From Faecalibacterium gallinarum (lineage in GTDB: Bacteria > Bacillota > Clostridia > Oscillospirales > Ruminococcaceae): a stretch of DNA of 43,497 nucleotides. The notes beneath the pieces were generated by a model. It saw only the letters and a list, made by a program, of their open reading frames with translations. It was not told the origin of the DNA and did not search any database. The stretch is taken from assembly GCF_022180365.1 (NCBI RefSeq), contig NZ_BQKV01000063.1:1-43497 (forward strand), given 5' to 3'. The position numbers and the translations under genes are program-made. Below, piece after piece: positions 27,755 to 36,804 of this stretch (its first letter is position 1; each line of letters opens with the position of its first letter).

Positions 27755-28774
27755 ATGAATATTATTGTTACCGGTGGCGCTGGTTTTATTGGTAGTAACT
27801 TTGTATTCCATATGCTGAAGAAGTATCCGGATTATCGGATCATCTGCCTGGACAAGCTGACCTATGCAGGCAATCTGTCCACACTGGCGCCTGTTATGGA
27901 TAATCCGAATTTCCGCTTTGTGAAGGCAGATATCTGCGACCGCGAAGCAGTGGACAAACTGTTTGAAGAAGAACATCCAGACATCGTGGTCAACTTTGCG
28001 GCAGAATCTCATGTTGACCGTTCCATCGAAGATCCGGGAATCTTCCTCCAGACCAACATCATCGGTACCAGTGTGCTGATGGACGCATGCCGCAAGTACG
28101 GTATCCAGCGTTATCATCAGGTTTCTACCGATGAAGTTTACGGTGACCTGCCGCTGGATCGTCCTGATCTGTTCTTCACCGAGGAAACTCCGATCCATAC
28201 CAGTTCCCCGTACAGTAGCTCTAAGGCTGCCGCTGACCTGCTGGTTCTGGCCTACCACCGTACCTATGGTCTGCCTGTGACCATTTCCCGTTGCTCCAAC
28301 AACTATGGTCCGTATCACTTCCCGGAGAAGCTGATTCCGCTGATGATTGCTAATGCTCTGGCTGACAAGCCGTTGCCTGTTTACGGCGAGGGTCTGAATG
28401 TCCGCGATTGGTTGTATGTGGAAGACCACTGCAAAGCTATCGACCTGATTATCCACAAGGGCCGCATTGGTGAAGTCTACAACGTCGGTGGTCACAATGA
28501 GAAGCAGAATATTGAGATTGTGAAGATCATCTGCAAGGAGCTGGGCAAACCGGAGAGCTTGATTACCCATGTTGGCGACCGTAAGGGTCACGATATGCGT
28601 TACGCAATCGACCCGACTAAGATCCACAACGAGCTGGGGTGGCTGCCGGAGACCAAGTTTGAGGATGGCATTAAGAAGACCATCCAGTGGTATCTTGATA
28701 ACCGTGAGTGGTGGGAGACCATCATCAGCGGTGAGTATCAGAACTACTACGAGAAAATGTACAGCAACCGCTAA
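27755..28774 (+). CDS. rfbB: dTDP-glucose 4,6-dehydratase
   Basis: Second step of dTDP-L-rhamnose synthesis, an NAD-dependent SDR. The 339 residues contain [10 protein letters not shown] (NAD motif), the catalytic region [10 protein letters not shown] (Asp-Glu pair of the dehydratase), YSSSKAAAD (Tyr and Lys) and [24 protein letters not shown] precedes the ATG. It lies between rfbA and rfbD. Confidence 0.95.
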   Translation: MNIIVTGGAGFIGSNFVFHMLKKYPDYRIICLDKLTYAGNLSTLAPVMDNPNFRFVKADICDREAVDKLFEEEHPDIVVNFAAESHVDRSIEDPGIFLQTNIIGTSVLMDACRKYGIQRYHQVSTDEVYGDLPLDRPDLFFTEETPIHTSSPYSSSKAAADLLVLAYHRTYGLPVTISRCSNNYGPYHFPEKLIPLMIANALADKPLPVYGEGLNVRDWLYVEDHCKAIDLIIHKGRIGEVYNVGGHNEKQNIEIVKIICKELGKPESLITHVGDRKGHDMRYAIDPTKIHNELGWLPETKFEDGIKKTIQWYLDNREWWETIISGEYQNYYEKMYSNR

Positions 28775-28788
28775 CAGGAGGAAAGAAC

Positions 28789-29703
28789 ATGAAGTTTTTT
28801 GTAACAGGCGTTGGTGGTCAGCTGGGACATGATGTGATGAATGAACTGCTGAAGCGCGGCCATGAAGGTGTAGGTTCTGATATTCAGGAAAACTACAGCG
28901 GTGTAGCAGATGGTTCTGCGGTAACAAAAGCACCGTATGTAGCACTGGACATTACCGACAAAGATGCTGTTGAGAAAGTTATTACAGAAGTAAATCCGGA
29001 TGCTGTAATTCACTGTGCAGCATGGACTGCTGTGGATATGGCAGAGGATGACGATAAAGTGGCGAAAGTTCGTGCCATCAATGCTGGTGGTACGCAGAAC
29101 ATTGCAGATGTCTGCAAGAAGTTGGACTGCAAGATGACCTATATCAGCACGGATTATGTGTTTGACGGTCAGGGCACTGAGCCTTGGCAGCCGGACTGCA
29201 AGGATTACAAGCCCTTGAATGTGTACGGACAGACGAAACTGGAAGGTGAGCTGGCGGTCAGCCAGACACTGGAGAAGTATTTCATCGTCCGCATTGCTTG
29301 GGTATTCGGTCTGAACGGTAAGAACTTTATCAAGACCATGCTGAATGTCGGCAAGACGCACGATACTGTCCGTGTGGTTAATGACCAGATTGGCACACCG
29401 ACCTATACATATGATTTGGCTCGACTGCTTGTTGATATGAATGAAACCGAGAAGTATGGCTACTACCATGCGACTAACGAGGGCGGTTATATCAGCTGGT
29501 ATGACTTCACGAAAGAAATCTACCGTCAGGCTGGGTATAAGACAGAAGTCCTGCCGGTGACCACGGCAGAGTATGGTCTGAGCAAGGCTGCCCGTCCGTT
29601 TAACAGCCGTCTGGATAAGAGCAAGCTGGTGGAAGCTGGCTTTACTCCACTTCCGACTTGGCAGGATGCACTGAGCCGTTACCTGAAAGAGATCGAGCAG
29701 TAA
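28789..29703 (+). CDS. rfbD: dTDP-4-dehydrorhamnose reductase
   Basis: Last step of dTDP-L-rhamnose synthesis, an NAD(P)H-dependent reductase. The 304 residues begin MKFFVTGVGGQLGHDV (nucleotide motif), with HCAAWTAVDMAEDD, STDYVFDGQG and the catalytic YGQTKLEGE. AGGAGG lies directly upstream. Gene order A-B-D-C differs from the common enteric B-D-A-C order but is usual in Clostridia. Confidence 0.93.
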   Translation: MKFFVTGVGGQLGHDVMNELLKRGHEGVGSDIQENYSGVADGSAVTKAPYVALDITDKDAVEKVITEVNPDAVIHCAAWTAVDMAEDDDKVAKVRAINAGGTQNIADVCKKLDCKMTYISTDYVFDGQGTEPWQPDCKDYKPLNVYGQTKLEGELAVSQTLEKYFIVRIAWVFGLNGKNFIKTMLNVGKTHDTVRVVNDQIGTPTYTYDLARLLVDMNETEKYGYYHATNEGGYISWYDFTKEIYRQAGYKTEVLPVTTAEYGLSKAARPFNSRLDKSKLVEAGFTPLPTWQDALSRYLKEIEQ

Positions 29704-29720
29704 TAGAGGAGATAGAAGAA

Positions 29721-30329
29721 ATGGGACAGATTAAAGTTGAGAAAAATGTAGGCGGCATTGAAGGACTTTGTGTTATTGAGCCTGCTGTTCACGGTGATGC
29801 CCGTGGCTATTTTATGGAAACCTACAACGAAAAAGATATGAAGGAAGCTGGCATCGACATTCATTTTGTACAGGATAACCAGTCTATGTCCACAAAGGGC
29901 GTGCTGCGTGGCCTGCATTTCCAGAAGCAGTATCCGCAGTGCAAGCTGGTGCGCGCCGTGCGTGGCACTGTGTTTGATGTTGCAGTTGATCTCAGAAGCA
30001 ATTCTGAGACTTATGGCAAGTGGTATGGAGTTACGCTGTCTGCCGAGAATAAGAAGCAGTTCCTCATCCCGGAAGGTTTTGCACATGGTTTCCTGGTTCT
30101 GAGTGGTGAAGCAGAGTTCTGTTATAAGGTTAATGACTTCTGGCATCCGAATGACGAGGGTGGCATGGCTTGGAATGACCCGGAGATCGGCATTGTATGG
30201 CCGGAGTTGAAGGGCGAGTACAAGGGCAGCGCAAGTGCAGAAGGATATACACTGGAAGATGGTACTGCACTGAATCTGAGTGATAAGGATCAGAAGTGGT
30301 TGGGATTGAAGGATACCTTTAAGTTCTGA
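29721..30329 (+). CDS. rfbC: dTDP-4-dehydrorhamnose 3,5-epimerase
   Basis: Third step of dTDP-L-rhamnose synthesis. The 202-residue cupin protein has the RmlC features GDARGYFMETY, catalytic His in VLRGLHFQ (His about 66), FLIPEGFAHGF and the acid Tyr in FCYKVNDFW (Tyr about 135). The ATG at 29721 with GAGGAGATAG upstream is chosen over an in-frame start at 29658 that lies inside rfbD. Confidence 0.93.
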   Translation: MGQIKVEKNVGGIEGLCVIEPAVHGDARGYFMETYNEKDMKEAGIDIHFVQDNQSMSTKGVLRGLHFQKQYPQCKLVRAVRGTVFDVAVDLRSNSETYGKWYGVTLSAENKKQFLIPEGFAHGFLVLSGEAEFCYKVNDFWHPNDEGGMAWNDPEIGIVWPELKGEYKGSASAEGYTLEDGTALNLSDKDQKWLGLKDTFKF

Positions 30330-30344
30330 GAGGAGAAAGAATAT

Positions 30345-31184
30345 ATGAAAATCTTGGTAACAGGTGCTAATGGCTATCTCGGACAAGGTGTTGTAACTGC
30401 ACTGTTAAATAACGGACATGATGTAATTGCCGCTGATTTTAAGACAGATTATATTGATAATAGAGCTGAGAAAAAGGCTTGCGATCTTTTTGCAATAGAA
30501 GATCCGTATACATACTTTGATAAGCCAGATGTCCTTCTTCACTTGGCATGGAGAGATGGTTTTATACATTATTCGGAAAATCATATTGCTGATCTTCCGA
30601 AGCACTATCATTTTTTGAAACAGATGGTTGATGCAGGAATAAATAAAATTAGCGTTATGGGAACAATGCACGAAATTGGATTCTTTGAGGGAAGTATCAA
30701 TGAGAATACGCCTTGTCATCCCATGAGCCTTTATGGTATTGGTAAGGATGCTCTGCGCAATTGTGTAACAATGATGACTAATGGCAAACACACGAACTGG
30801 CAGTGGTTACGTGGCTATTATATTGTGGGACACTCTGAGTTTGGTTGTTCTATTTTCTCAAAAATTACAGCTGCTGAAAAAGAGGGAAAAACAGAGTTTC
30901 CGTTCACAATGGGACAAAATCAGTTTGATTTTATTGATTATGATGATTTCTGCGAACAGGTTGCAGCTGCTGTCGGTCAGGATGAAATTAATGGAATTAT
31001 TAATATTTGTTCTGGCAAGCCTGAAAAACTGGCAGATCGTGTAGAGCGCTTTATCAAAGAAAACGGTTATAGCATCAAATTGAAGTATGGTGCATTTCCA
31101 GATCGTCCCTACGACTCAAAAGCTGTATGGGGTGATAATAGGAAGATTGTACAGATTATGAACGAAAAGAAGTTTATGGCATAA
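30345..31184 (+). CDS. NAD-dependent epimerase/dehydratase-type SDR of the glycan locus
   Basis: A 279-residue extended SDR with nucleotide motif TGANGYLGQG (about 6-15), VLLHLAWRDGF and the catalytic pair in YGIGKDALR. SDRs of this kind reduce or epimerise nucleotide-bound 4-keto sugars. Its position after rfbC suggests a dTDP-sugar variant such as a talose- or fucose-type reductase, but the substrate cannot be read. From here on the coding sequence becomes clearly more AT-rich than rfbA-C, so this gene is the first of the strain-specific part. GAGAGGAG precedes the ATG. Confidence 0.75.
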   Translation: MKILVTGANGYLGQGVVTALLNNGHDVIAADFKTDYIDNRAEKKACDLFAIEDPYTYFDKPDVLLHLAWRDGFIHYSENHIADLPKHYHFLKQMVDAGINKISVMGTMHEIGFFEGSINENTPCHPMSLYGIGKDALRNCVTMMTNGKHTNWQWLRGYYIVGHSEFGCSIFSKITAAEKEGKTEFPFTMGQNQFDFIDYDDFCEQVAAAVGQDEINGIINICSGKPEKLADRVERFIKENGYSIKLKYGAFPDRPYDSKAVWGDNRKIVQIMNEKKFMA

Positions 31185-31200
31185 GTGAGGTCTTGTGGAA

Positions 31201-32193
31201 ATGAAGAAAAAGTTATTACTGATAATGCCTAATTTTTTCGATTATCCACAGGCGATTAGCAATGAACTAGAAGATATGGGTTATGAAGTGGATTGCTTTG
31301 ATGATCGACCTAGTACAAACGGATTTATCAAGGCAATCATTCGTGTAAATAAGGATTTGATTGGAAAATACATTGCAAAATATTTTGAAACTGTAATGAA
31401 GACTATTCGTAGTAAAAAATATGATGTCGTGTTTTTAATATCTGGACAGTCACTCTCGTTTAGTGAAGAGATGGTGTTACAGATTAAGAAAGAACAGCCA
31501 CAGGCAAGATATGTTTTGTATCAGTGGGATTCACTGAAAAATTTTCCATATATAAAGAGAATTGAACCTTTATTTGATAGTTGCTATTCGTTTGATCGAA
31601 AGGATGTGGAAGAAAATCAGAATTTGAATTTTTTGCCGTTGTTTTTTACGAGACAATATGAGCAAATTGGAAGTCAAAAGAAGACAGATTTTAAATATGA
31701 TTTCTGCTTTGTCGGTACTGCGCATCCTAAAAAATATAAGTTTATTCAGTTGATGTCAAGCCAATTGAAGGACGTATACCCTAAACAGTTTATATACTAC
31801 TTCTTTCCATCGAGAATTGTTTTTTTCTATAGAAAGATAATGAATCCAGAGTTGAAACATGCGCACTATAATGAATTCCACTTTGAATCACTGAAGGGCG
31901 AAGAAATGAACGCTATATATAGCGATTCGAGATGTGTGCTTGATTCAGCTCAAGCGGGACAATTGGGACTTACAATTCGAGTGCTTGAGGCATTAGGGGC
32001 GAAGAAGAAACTCATTACAACAAATGAAGATATTGTAAATTATGATTTTTATAATGAAGAAAACATTTATGTTTATGATGGTAAATCATTTGACTTCGAG
32101 TCACCTTTCTTCAAGAAGGCATACAAAGAAATAGATAAAGAAGTATATGAAAAGTATTCTCTTCGGAATTGGCTTAGAGAAATGAAAATATGA
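31201..32193 (+). CDS. CgeB-like glycosyltransferase family protein
   Basis: A 330-residue cytosolic protein of the GT-B-like CgeB/DUF3880 type. It begins MKKKLLLIMPNFFDYPQAIS, contains YVLYQWDSLKNFPYIKRIEP and DFCFVGTAHPKKYKFIQLM in the middle, and ends with a nucleotide-sugar-like region (LGLTIRVLEALGAKKKLITTN). A sugar transferase role in repeat-unit assembly is likely from context; donor and acceptor are unknown. The start may be GTG 31195 or ATG 31201; GAGG at 31187-31190 fits ATG better. Confidence 0.65.
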   Translation: MKKKLLLIMPNFFDYPQAISNELEDMGYEVDCFDDRPSTNGFIKAIIRVNKDLIGKYIAKYFETVMKTIRSKKYDVVFLISGQSLSFSEEMVLQIKKEQPQARYVLYQWDSLKNFPYIKRIEPLFDSCYSFDRKDVEENQNLNFLPLFFTRQYEQIGSQKKTDFKYDFCFVGTAHPKKYKFIQLMSSQLKDVYPKQFIYYFFPSRIVFFYRKIMNPELKHAHYNEFHFESLKGEEMNAIYSDSRCVLDSAQAGQLGLTIRVLEALGAKKKLITTNEDIVNYDFYNEENIYVYDGKSFDFESPFFKKAYKEIDKEVYEKYSLRNWLREMKI

Positions 32194-32204
32194 GGACATA
32201 ATAG

Positions 32205-32765
32205 ATGGTTGTATTGGAACAGAAAAACGGTTGCATTTTACTAGAGAACAAGAAAATAAATGATAATAGGGGCTGGTTTTCTGTTCAGATAAATGCCGAT
32301 GAATTAAGTAAATACGGATTTAAAAGAATAGTTCAACTAAACCATTCACTCACTTTAGAAAAAGGTGTGATACGAGGGTTTAACTATCAAGCTGCACCAT
32401 TTCAGCAGATGAAAATTGTACGTTGTGTAAGCGGATCAATTTATAGTGTGGGCGTAGATATAGATCCACACAGTATAAACTTTGGAAAGTGGGTTGGCTA
32501 TGTACTTTCAGCAGATAATTGTAAGCTGATGCTAGTGCCAAGAACGTTTGCACATGGCTTTATAACACTGGAAGAAAATAGCGAAATGGAATATTTTACG
32601 GATGAGATATACTCATTTGAAAGCGCCAAGAGTATTCGATTTGATGATCCAGACATTGGCGTCGATTGGACAGTAAATGGTAAGATATGTCCCAACGAAA
32701 ACATTATTTCAGAAAAAAACCGTTGTGCGGGAATGATTTCTGATTTGAGAAAGGAGATGGCATAA
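32205..32765 (+). CDS. RmlC-like cupin epimerase paralogue lacking the catalytic His
   Basis: A 186-residue protein with the fold pattern of dTDP-4-dehydrorhamnose 3,5-epimerase (NRGWFSVQI, VPRTFAHGFITLE, DDPDIGVDW). The catalytic base motif RGLHFQ is replaced by RGFNYQ, with Asn about 60 in place of His. The acid Tyr (about 130, MEYFTDE) is kept. It may carry out a different epimerisation, be a non-catalytic partner, or bind a sugar nucleotide. It overlaps the next gene by 1 bp (TAATG). It is much more AT-rich than the true rfbC at 29721 and not a simple duplicate. Confidence 0.72.
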   Translation: MVVLEQKNGCILLENKKINDNRGWFSVQINADELSKYGFKRIVQLNHSLTLEKGVIRGFNYQAAPFQQMKIVRCVSGSIYSVGVDIDPHSINFGKWVGYVLSADNCKLMLVPRTFAHGFITLEENSEMEYFTDEIYSFESAKSIRFDDPDIGVDWTVNGKICPNENIISEKNRCAGMISDLRKEMA

Positions 32766-33520
32766 TGATATCGGTTTGCATGGCAACTTATAATGGAGAG
32801 AAATATATTCGAGAGCAGCTGGAATCGATTCTGAAACAGATAGGATGTAATGATGAAATTATTATTTCCGATGATGGGTCAAAGGATGCAACGCAGCAGG
32901 TGATAGAATCCATTGGTGACAAAAGAATTCGATATGTGAAAAATACTGGAACACATGGGTTTACACATAATTTTGAAAATGCACTGCGTTTAGCACAGGG
33001 AGAATATATATTCTTGGCGGATCAAGATGATATATGGCTGGATAATAAGGTAGATGTTGTTATGAAAGCGTTGCAGAATGTGGATTTTGTAACACATGAT
33101 TGTATAACTGTTGATCCTAACATGCAAATATTATCACAGTCAAGATTTCAAGAGTTTAATGTCAAGCCGGGATTCTTGAGACACCTAATGAAATCACGAT
33201 ATTTAGGATGTTGCATGGCATTTAATCGACAGGTTTTGGAGGCTTCCCTTCCTTTCCCGAATAATGACTTTTTGGTTGAGCATGATATATGGCTCGCTGC
33301 TGTAGCGTTTGCATACTTTAAAGTAAGTCTAATTGATGAGCCGTTGATTTATTATAGAAGACATGGCAAGAACGCATCTTCCGGTGGCTTTAATAAGGGC
33401 TATTCGGTGCGAGTAAAAATTGAAAAAAGATTATATCGAATAAAAAAATTGATTGATATTTATCCGAGCATTAAAGAAAGGAGAAAACTGTATGTGGGGG
33501 GGGGCACAGCGAGAAAATAA
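32765..33520 (+). CDS. Glycosyltransferase family 2, paralogue 1; 3' end reads through the poly-G tract
   Basis: Inverting GT-A transferase of 251 residues acting on the membrane-bound repeat unit. Visible: MISVCMATYNGEKYIREQ, ISDDGSKD, the metal motif DQDDIW (DxD type) and YLGCCMAF. It is closely related to the gene at 34062 and to RfbF/WcaA-like rhamnosyl- or galactosyltransferases. The last codons (LYVGGGTARK) come from the G9 tract at 33496-33504, so the C-terminal tail changes if the tract changes length, while the catalytic domain is unaffected. It overlaps the potential true start (ATG 33492) of the next gene. Confidence 0.85.
   Translation: MISVCMATYNGEKYIREQLESILKQIGCNDEIIISDDGSKDATQQVIESIGDKRIRYVKNTGTHGFTHNFENALRLAQGEYIFLADQDDIWLDNKVDVVMKALQNVDFVTHDCITVDPNMQILSQSRFQEFNVKPGFLRHLMKSRYLGCCMAFNRQVLEASLPFPNNDFLVEHDIWLAAVAFAYFKVSLIDEPLIYYRRHGKNASSGGFNKGYSVRVKIEKRLYRIKKLIDIYPSIKERRKLYVGGGTARK
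33496..33504 (+). repeat. Poly-G9 tract at the start of the acetyltransferase gene
   Basis: Nine consecutive G follow ATGT (33492-33495) in a region that is otherwise AT-rich. ATG 33492 has AAAGGAG at 33476-33483. With 9 G the frame from this ATG stops 17 codons on (MWGGAQRENKMGIACVA). With 8 G it would read MWGGHSEKIKWGLRALLNKP straight into the acetyltransferase. This is a candidate slipped-strand contingency tract, drawn here in the off state. Confidence 0.75.
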
Positions 33521-33528
33521 AATGGGGA

Positions 33529-34065
33529 TTGCGTGCGTTGCTTAATAAACCTTTTCTGGGTAAAGAAGGACGCATGTGCTATATGGGAAAGCCTTGCTAC
33601 GTTGCACGAAAAAGAGATTTATTGTTTGGCGATAAGGTTCGCATATATCCAGGAATGCGAACAGAAACTCAGAATGGCGGGAAAATAATCATAGGAGATA
33701 ACGTTTCTATCGGACAAAATTTTCATGCTGTGGCGGTTCAAAACAAACTCAAAATAGGAAGCAATGTGACCATTTCTGGAAATGTATTTATTTCAAACTG
33801 TGATCATACATTCAATGAGGAAAATTTACTTGCACTAGAGCAACCATTAATAGTTAAAGATACCTGTATTGAAGACTACTGTTTTATTGGATATGGAGCA
33901 GTTATTTTAGCTGGTACTCATCTGGGTAAACACTGTGTGGTAGGAGCCAATTCAGTAGTGAGGGGAGATTTCCCTGATAATACCTTGCTGGCAGGATCAC
34001 CTGCAAAAGTGTTAAAAAAATTTGAAACCGAGAATAAAAAGTGGGTAAAGGTGCAAGAAGTATGA
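33529..34065 (+). CDS. Hexapeptide-repeat acyl/acetyltransferase, probably phase-variable (off in this sequence)
   Basis: Left-handed beta-helix O-acyltransferase that would decorate a sugar of the glycan. Hexapeptide repeats and active-site region are clear: GDKVRIYPGMR, IIIGDNVSIGQNFH, ISNCDHTF (catalytic His), DYCFIGYGAVILAGTHLGKHCVVGANSVV. As given, the frame can only start at TTG 33529, which has no ribosome site. The frame is open upstream to 33475 and includes conserved-looking KIKWGLRALL, and the good start ATG 33492 is out of frame by the G9 tract. Loss of one G would give a 190-residue protein. Its stop overlaps the next start (ATGA), so translation of the following transferase may also depend on it. 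Confidence 0.78.
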   Translation: MRALLNKPFLGKEGRMCYMGKPCYVARKRDLLFGDKVRIYPGMRTETQNGGKIIIGDNVSIGQNFHAVAVQNKLKIGSNVTISGNVFISNCDHTFNEENLLALEQPLIVKDTCIEDYCFIGYGAVILAGTHLGKHCVVGANSVVRGDFPDNTLLAGSPAKVLKKFETENKKWVKVQEV

Positions 34066-34775
34066 TATCAGTGTGTATGGCAACGTACAATGGCGAAAAA
34101 TATATTCGGGAGCAAATGGACTCCATTCTTCAGCAGTTGGGAGAAGGGGATGAGCTGATTATTTCGGATGACTTATCTTCTGATAAGACTGTTGAAATTA
34201 TTAAAAGCTATAAAGATAAACGGATAAAACTCTATATTCATGGGGATAATCATGGGTTTGTAAGAAATTTTGAGAATGCATTGGTGCACGCCGACGGAGA
34301 TATAATCTTCCTTTCAGATCAAGATGACATTTGGATGCCTGATAAAGTGAAAGTAACAATTGCAGCGTTAGCTAATTGTGACTTTACTGTGTCCGATTGT
34401 ATCACTATAAATGAAAATGAGCAGGTAATAAGTCAATCAAGAATTAAGGATTATAATATTAAAACTGGCTTTTGGAGATTGATGATAAAAACACGGTATC
34501 TAGGATGCTGTATGGCTTTTAGAAGAAATGTTTTAGATTCGGCTCTTCCTTTTCCAGATAATGCTTATTTAATGGAACATGACTTGTGGTTAGCTGCAGT
34601 AGCTGAATGTTACTTCAAAACTTCTTTGATAGATAAACCGTTGATTAAATATCGAAGACATGGGGGAAATGTATCTTCGGGCGGTGCAAGCAAAGGGTAT
34701 TCTGTACCTATTAAAATATATAGAAGACTGTACAGACTGAAGTGTCTTGCAAGAATTAGAAAAAAGATAAGGTAA
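34062..34775 (+). CDS. Glycosyltransferase family 2, paralogue 2
   Basis: A 237-residue GT-A transferase, clearly a tandem paralogue of the gene at 32765: MISVCMATYNGEKYIREQ, ISDDLSSDKT, DQDDIW, TRYLGCCMAF, YRRHGGNVSSGG in the same order. The ATG at 34062 overlaps the acetyltransferase stop by 4 bp. The two transferases flank the phase-variable acetyltransferase, which suggests that a transferase/acetyltransferase unit was duplicated and then diverged. Likely adds one sugar of the repeat unit; specificity unknown. Confidence 0.85.
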   Translation: MISVCMATYNGEKYIREQMDSILQQLGEGDELIISDDLSSDKTVEIIKSYKDKRIKLYIHGDNHGFVRNFENALVHADGDIIFLSDQDDIWMPDKVKVTIAALANCDFTVSDCITINENEQVISQSRIKDYNIKTGFWRLMIKTRYLGCCMAFRRNVLDSALPFPDNAYLMEHDLWLAAVAECYFKTSLIDKPLIKYRRHGGNVSSGGASKGYSVPIKIYRRLYRLKCLARIRKKIR

Positions 34776-34799
34776 TTTATATAAAAGAGGAGTGAAAAG

Positions 34800-35645
34800 A
34801 TGAATATTTGTGCGGGTATAGTACTATTCAATCCGGAAATTGAAAGATTGAATGAAAATATTGAACATATAAGAAAACAGGTACCAATGTTAATATTGGT
34901 AGATAACGGCTCTAGTAATCTGGAAAATGTAAAGAGTTTAATTTGTGGCTTACCTAACATTATTCTTCTTGAAAATGGAAAAAACCTCGGAATTGCACAA
35001 GCATTGAATCGTATTTTAAGGAAAGCTCAGAAAGAGCACTATGAGTGGGTGCTAACATTAGATCAAGATTCAGTGTCAACCGATGGATTAATTAGAGAAT
35101 ATAGAGATTTCCTTGAAAATTGCTCAGAAAAAAATATTGGGTGTTTAACATGTAATATTGTGGATAGAAATTTTAGTTTGGAGAAAAGAGAAGAAGGGTT
35201 TGAAGATATTGATTATTGCATAACCTCTGGAAGCCTGATGAATGTCGAAATAACATTGAGCGTGGGCGGCTTTGATGAATCTATGTTTATTGATAAGGTT
35301 GATTGCGATGTATGCATTAATTTAAGACAACACGGCTATAGAATTGTAAGAATAGCCTATGAGGGATTGCTTCATGAAATTGGTCATGCAAAGCAGATCA
35401 ATTTGGGATTTAGAAAGTGGGAACTGTATAATCATAGCTCATTTCGACGCTATTATATGTGTCGAAATGCTAGCTATCTCTTGAGAAAATATCATAACGG
35501 ATATGTCTTTAAGATGTTTTTAAAAGAAATATTTCAATTTTTTTTAGTACTGTTATTTGAAGAAGATAAAAAGGAAAAAGCGGGGAAGAGCATAAAAGGC
35601 TTTTTTGATGGATTTAAGGCGTCACCTGCTTGCAGCAAGGGGTGA
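34800..35645 (+). CDS. Glycosyltransferase family 2, rhamnosyltransferase type
   Basis: A 281-residue GT2 enzyme of the rhamnosyltransferase group, recognised from CAGIVLFNPEIERLNENI, LVDNGSSN, GKNLGIAQALN and the metal motif LTLDQDS. The C-terminal RRYYMCRNASYLLRKYH is typical of that group, and the upstream rfbABDC set would supply the dTDP-rhamnose donor. AGAGGAG precedes the ATG. Only 4 bp separate its stop from the polymerase gene. Confidence 0.82.
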   Translation: MNICAGIVLFNPEIERLNENIEHIRKQVPMLILVDNGSSNLENVKSLICGLPNIILLENGKNLGIAQALNRILRKAQKEHYEWVLTLDQDSVSTDGLIREYRDFLENCSEKNIGCLTCNIVDRNFSLEKREEGFEDIDYCITSGSLMNVEITLSVGGFDESMFIDKVDCDVCINLRQHGYRIVRIAYEGLLHEIGHAKQINLGFRKWELYNHSSFRRYYMCRNASYLLRKYHNGYVFKMFLKEIFQFFLVLLFEEDKKEKAGKSIKGFFDGFKASPACSKG

Positions 35646-35649
35646 AAAA

Positions 35650-36792
35650 ATGCTATACATTTTAGCAATTGCGATTTTTTTCGCTGGTATTGTATTAAGC
35701 AAAGAAAAGTTTCAAAGTAATATAATGTTAATCTTTTTGTGGATTTTATTTGCGTTTAGTTATGGAAATGCGGATTACAATATTCACTTGAGAAAGTACA
35801 CACAATACCAGGTTTTAAATTCACAAACAGAATGGCTGTATAATCAGCTTATGATATTTTTTAATCGTCTTGGACTGAGTTACAGAGGGTTTCTGATAAT
35901 TGCAAGTGCATTTATTTTGTTGGCTTTATTTTCCTTTGCAAGAAAGCATACGAAAAATACCGCGTGGGTTTTAGCGATGTATATGCTGTATCCATTTTGC
36001 ATGGATGTGACTATGGTACGATATACACTGGCGATTTCAGTGGTTTATATTGGATTGGTTTTTCTATTTGAAGGAAAGAAATGGTGGCTACTGAAATACT
36101 GCTGTTGCATTTTAATTGCTTCAATGATCCATTTGTCTTCAATATTTTGCTTGCTTTTTATTTTGCCTAAATTCATAAATCTTAAGAAGCTAGCGAAGAT
36201 AATGGTACTGTTATCATTGGGACTGACTGTTTTCACGAGCGTTCTAACTGCTTTTATTGATAAGCTTGTTAACATTAGTTTCTTGAATATAGGAACTAAG
36301 TTGAATATTGTTCTTAATGCATCGGATATGAAGTATAATTTCCGGAGTGTTATGAACTATAGATTAAAGATGCTCTTAATATTAGGATGCTCTTTAATGA
36401 TCTATTATATCGTATATATTTGGATGAAAAGAAATAGAGTGGAAGAGCAAGAAAAAATTAAATCAAATGTTCGATTTATTGAGTTGGCACTTGGGATGAA
36501 TCTGTCGATCATTCCTTTAATTGGATTGTTGAGTTTTAGTGCAGATTTGTTTAGAATTCAACTTTCCCTTTCTATGGTAAACTATATTGCATTTGCACAA
36601 TATTTTGATATGAGGGAAAAGATGCAGATGCAGAGAGAAACCACAAGGGTGTCGAAGACAACGTTAATGCTTGTTATCGGCACAATATTTGTGGCTGCAA
36701 GCGGATTATACTTGTGGGTATTGAGCAGTTCAAATATTACATCTGTATTTAGAGCACTTTTTGAAAATAATACATTATTTTCTTGGCAGTAG
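35650..36792 (+). CDS. EpsG-family O-antigen/exopolysaccharide polymerase (Wzy-like)
   Basis: Polytopic membrane protein of 380 residues with about ten hydrophobic segments, starting MLYILAIAIFFAGIVLSKEK. The pattern FSYGNADYNIHLRKY...EWLYNQL with VRYTLAISVVYIGLVFL and SMIHLSSIFCL is that of the EpsG family, which joins lipid-linked repeat units on the outer face of the membrane. AAGGGG precedes ATG 35650; an upstream in-frame start at 35605 lies inside the previous gene. With the flippase at 39045 it defines a Wzx/Wzy-dependent pathway. Confidence 0.8.
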   Translation: MLYILAIAIFFAGIVLSKEKFQSNIMLIFLWILFAFSYGNADYNIHLRKYTQYQVLNSQTEWLYNQLMIFFNRLGLSYRGFLIIASAFILLALFSFARKHTKNTAWVLAMYMLYPFCMDVTMVRYTLAISVVYIGLVFLFEGKKWWLLKYCCCILIASMIHLSSIFCLLFILPKFINLKKLAKIMVLLSLGLTVFTSVLTAFIDKLVNISFLNIGTKLNIVLNASDMKYNFRSVMNYRLKMLLILGCSLMIYYIVYIWMKRNRVEEQEKIKSNVRFIELALGMNLSIIPLIGLLSFSADLFRIQLSLSMVNYIAFAQYFDMREKMQMQRETTRVSKTTLMLVIGTIFVAASGLYLWVLSSSNITSVFRALFENNTLFSWQ

Positions 36793-36804
36793 AAAGGAAA
36801 ACAA

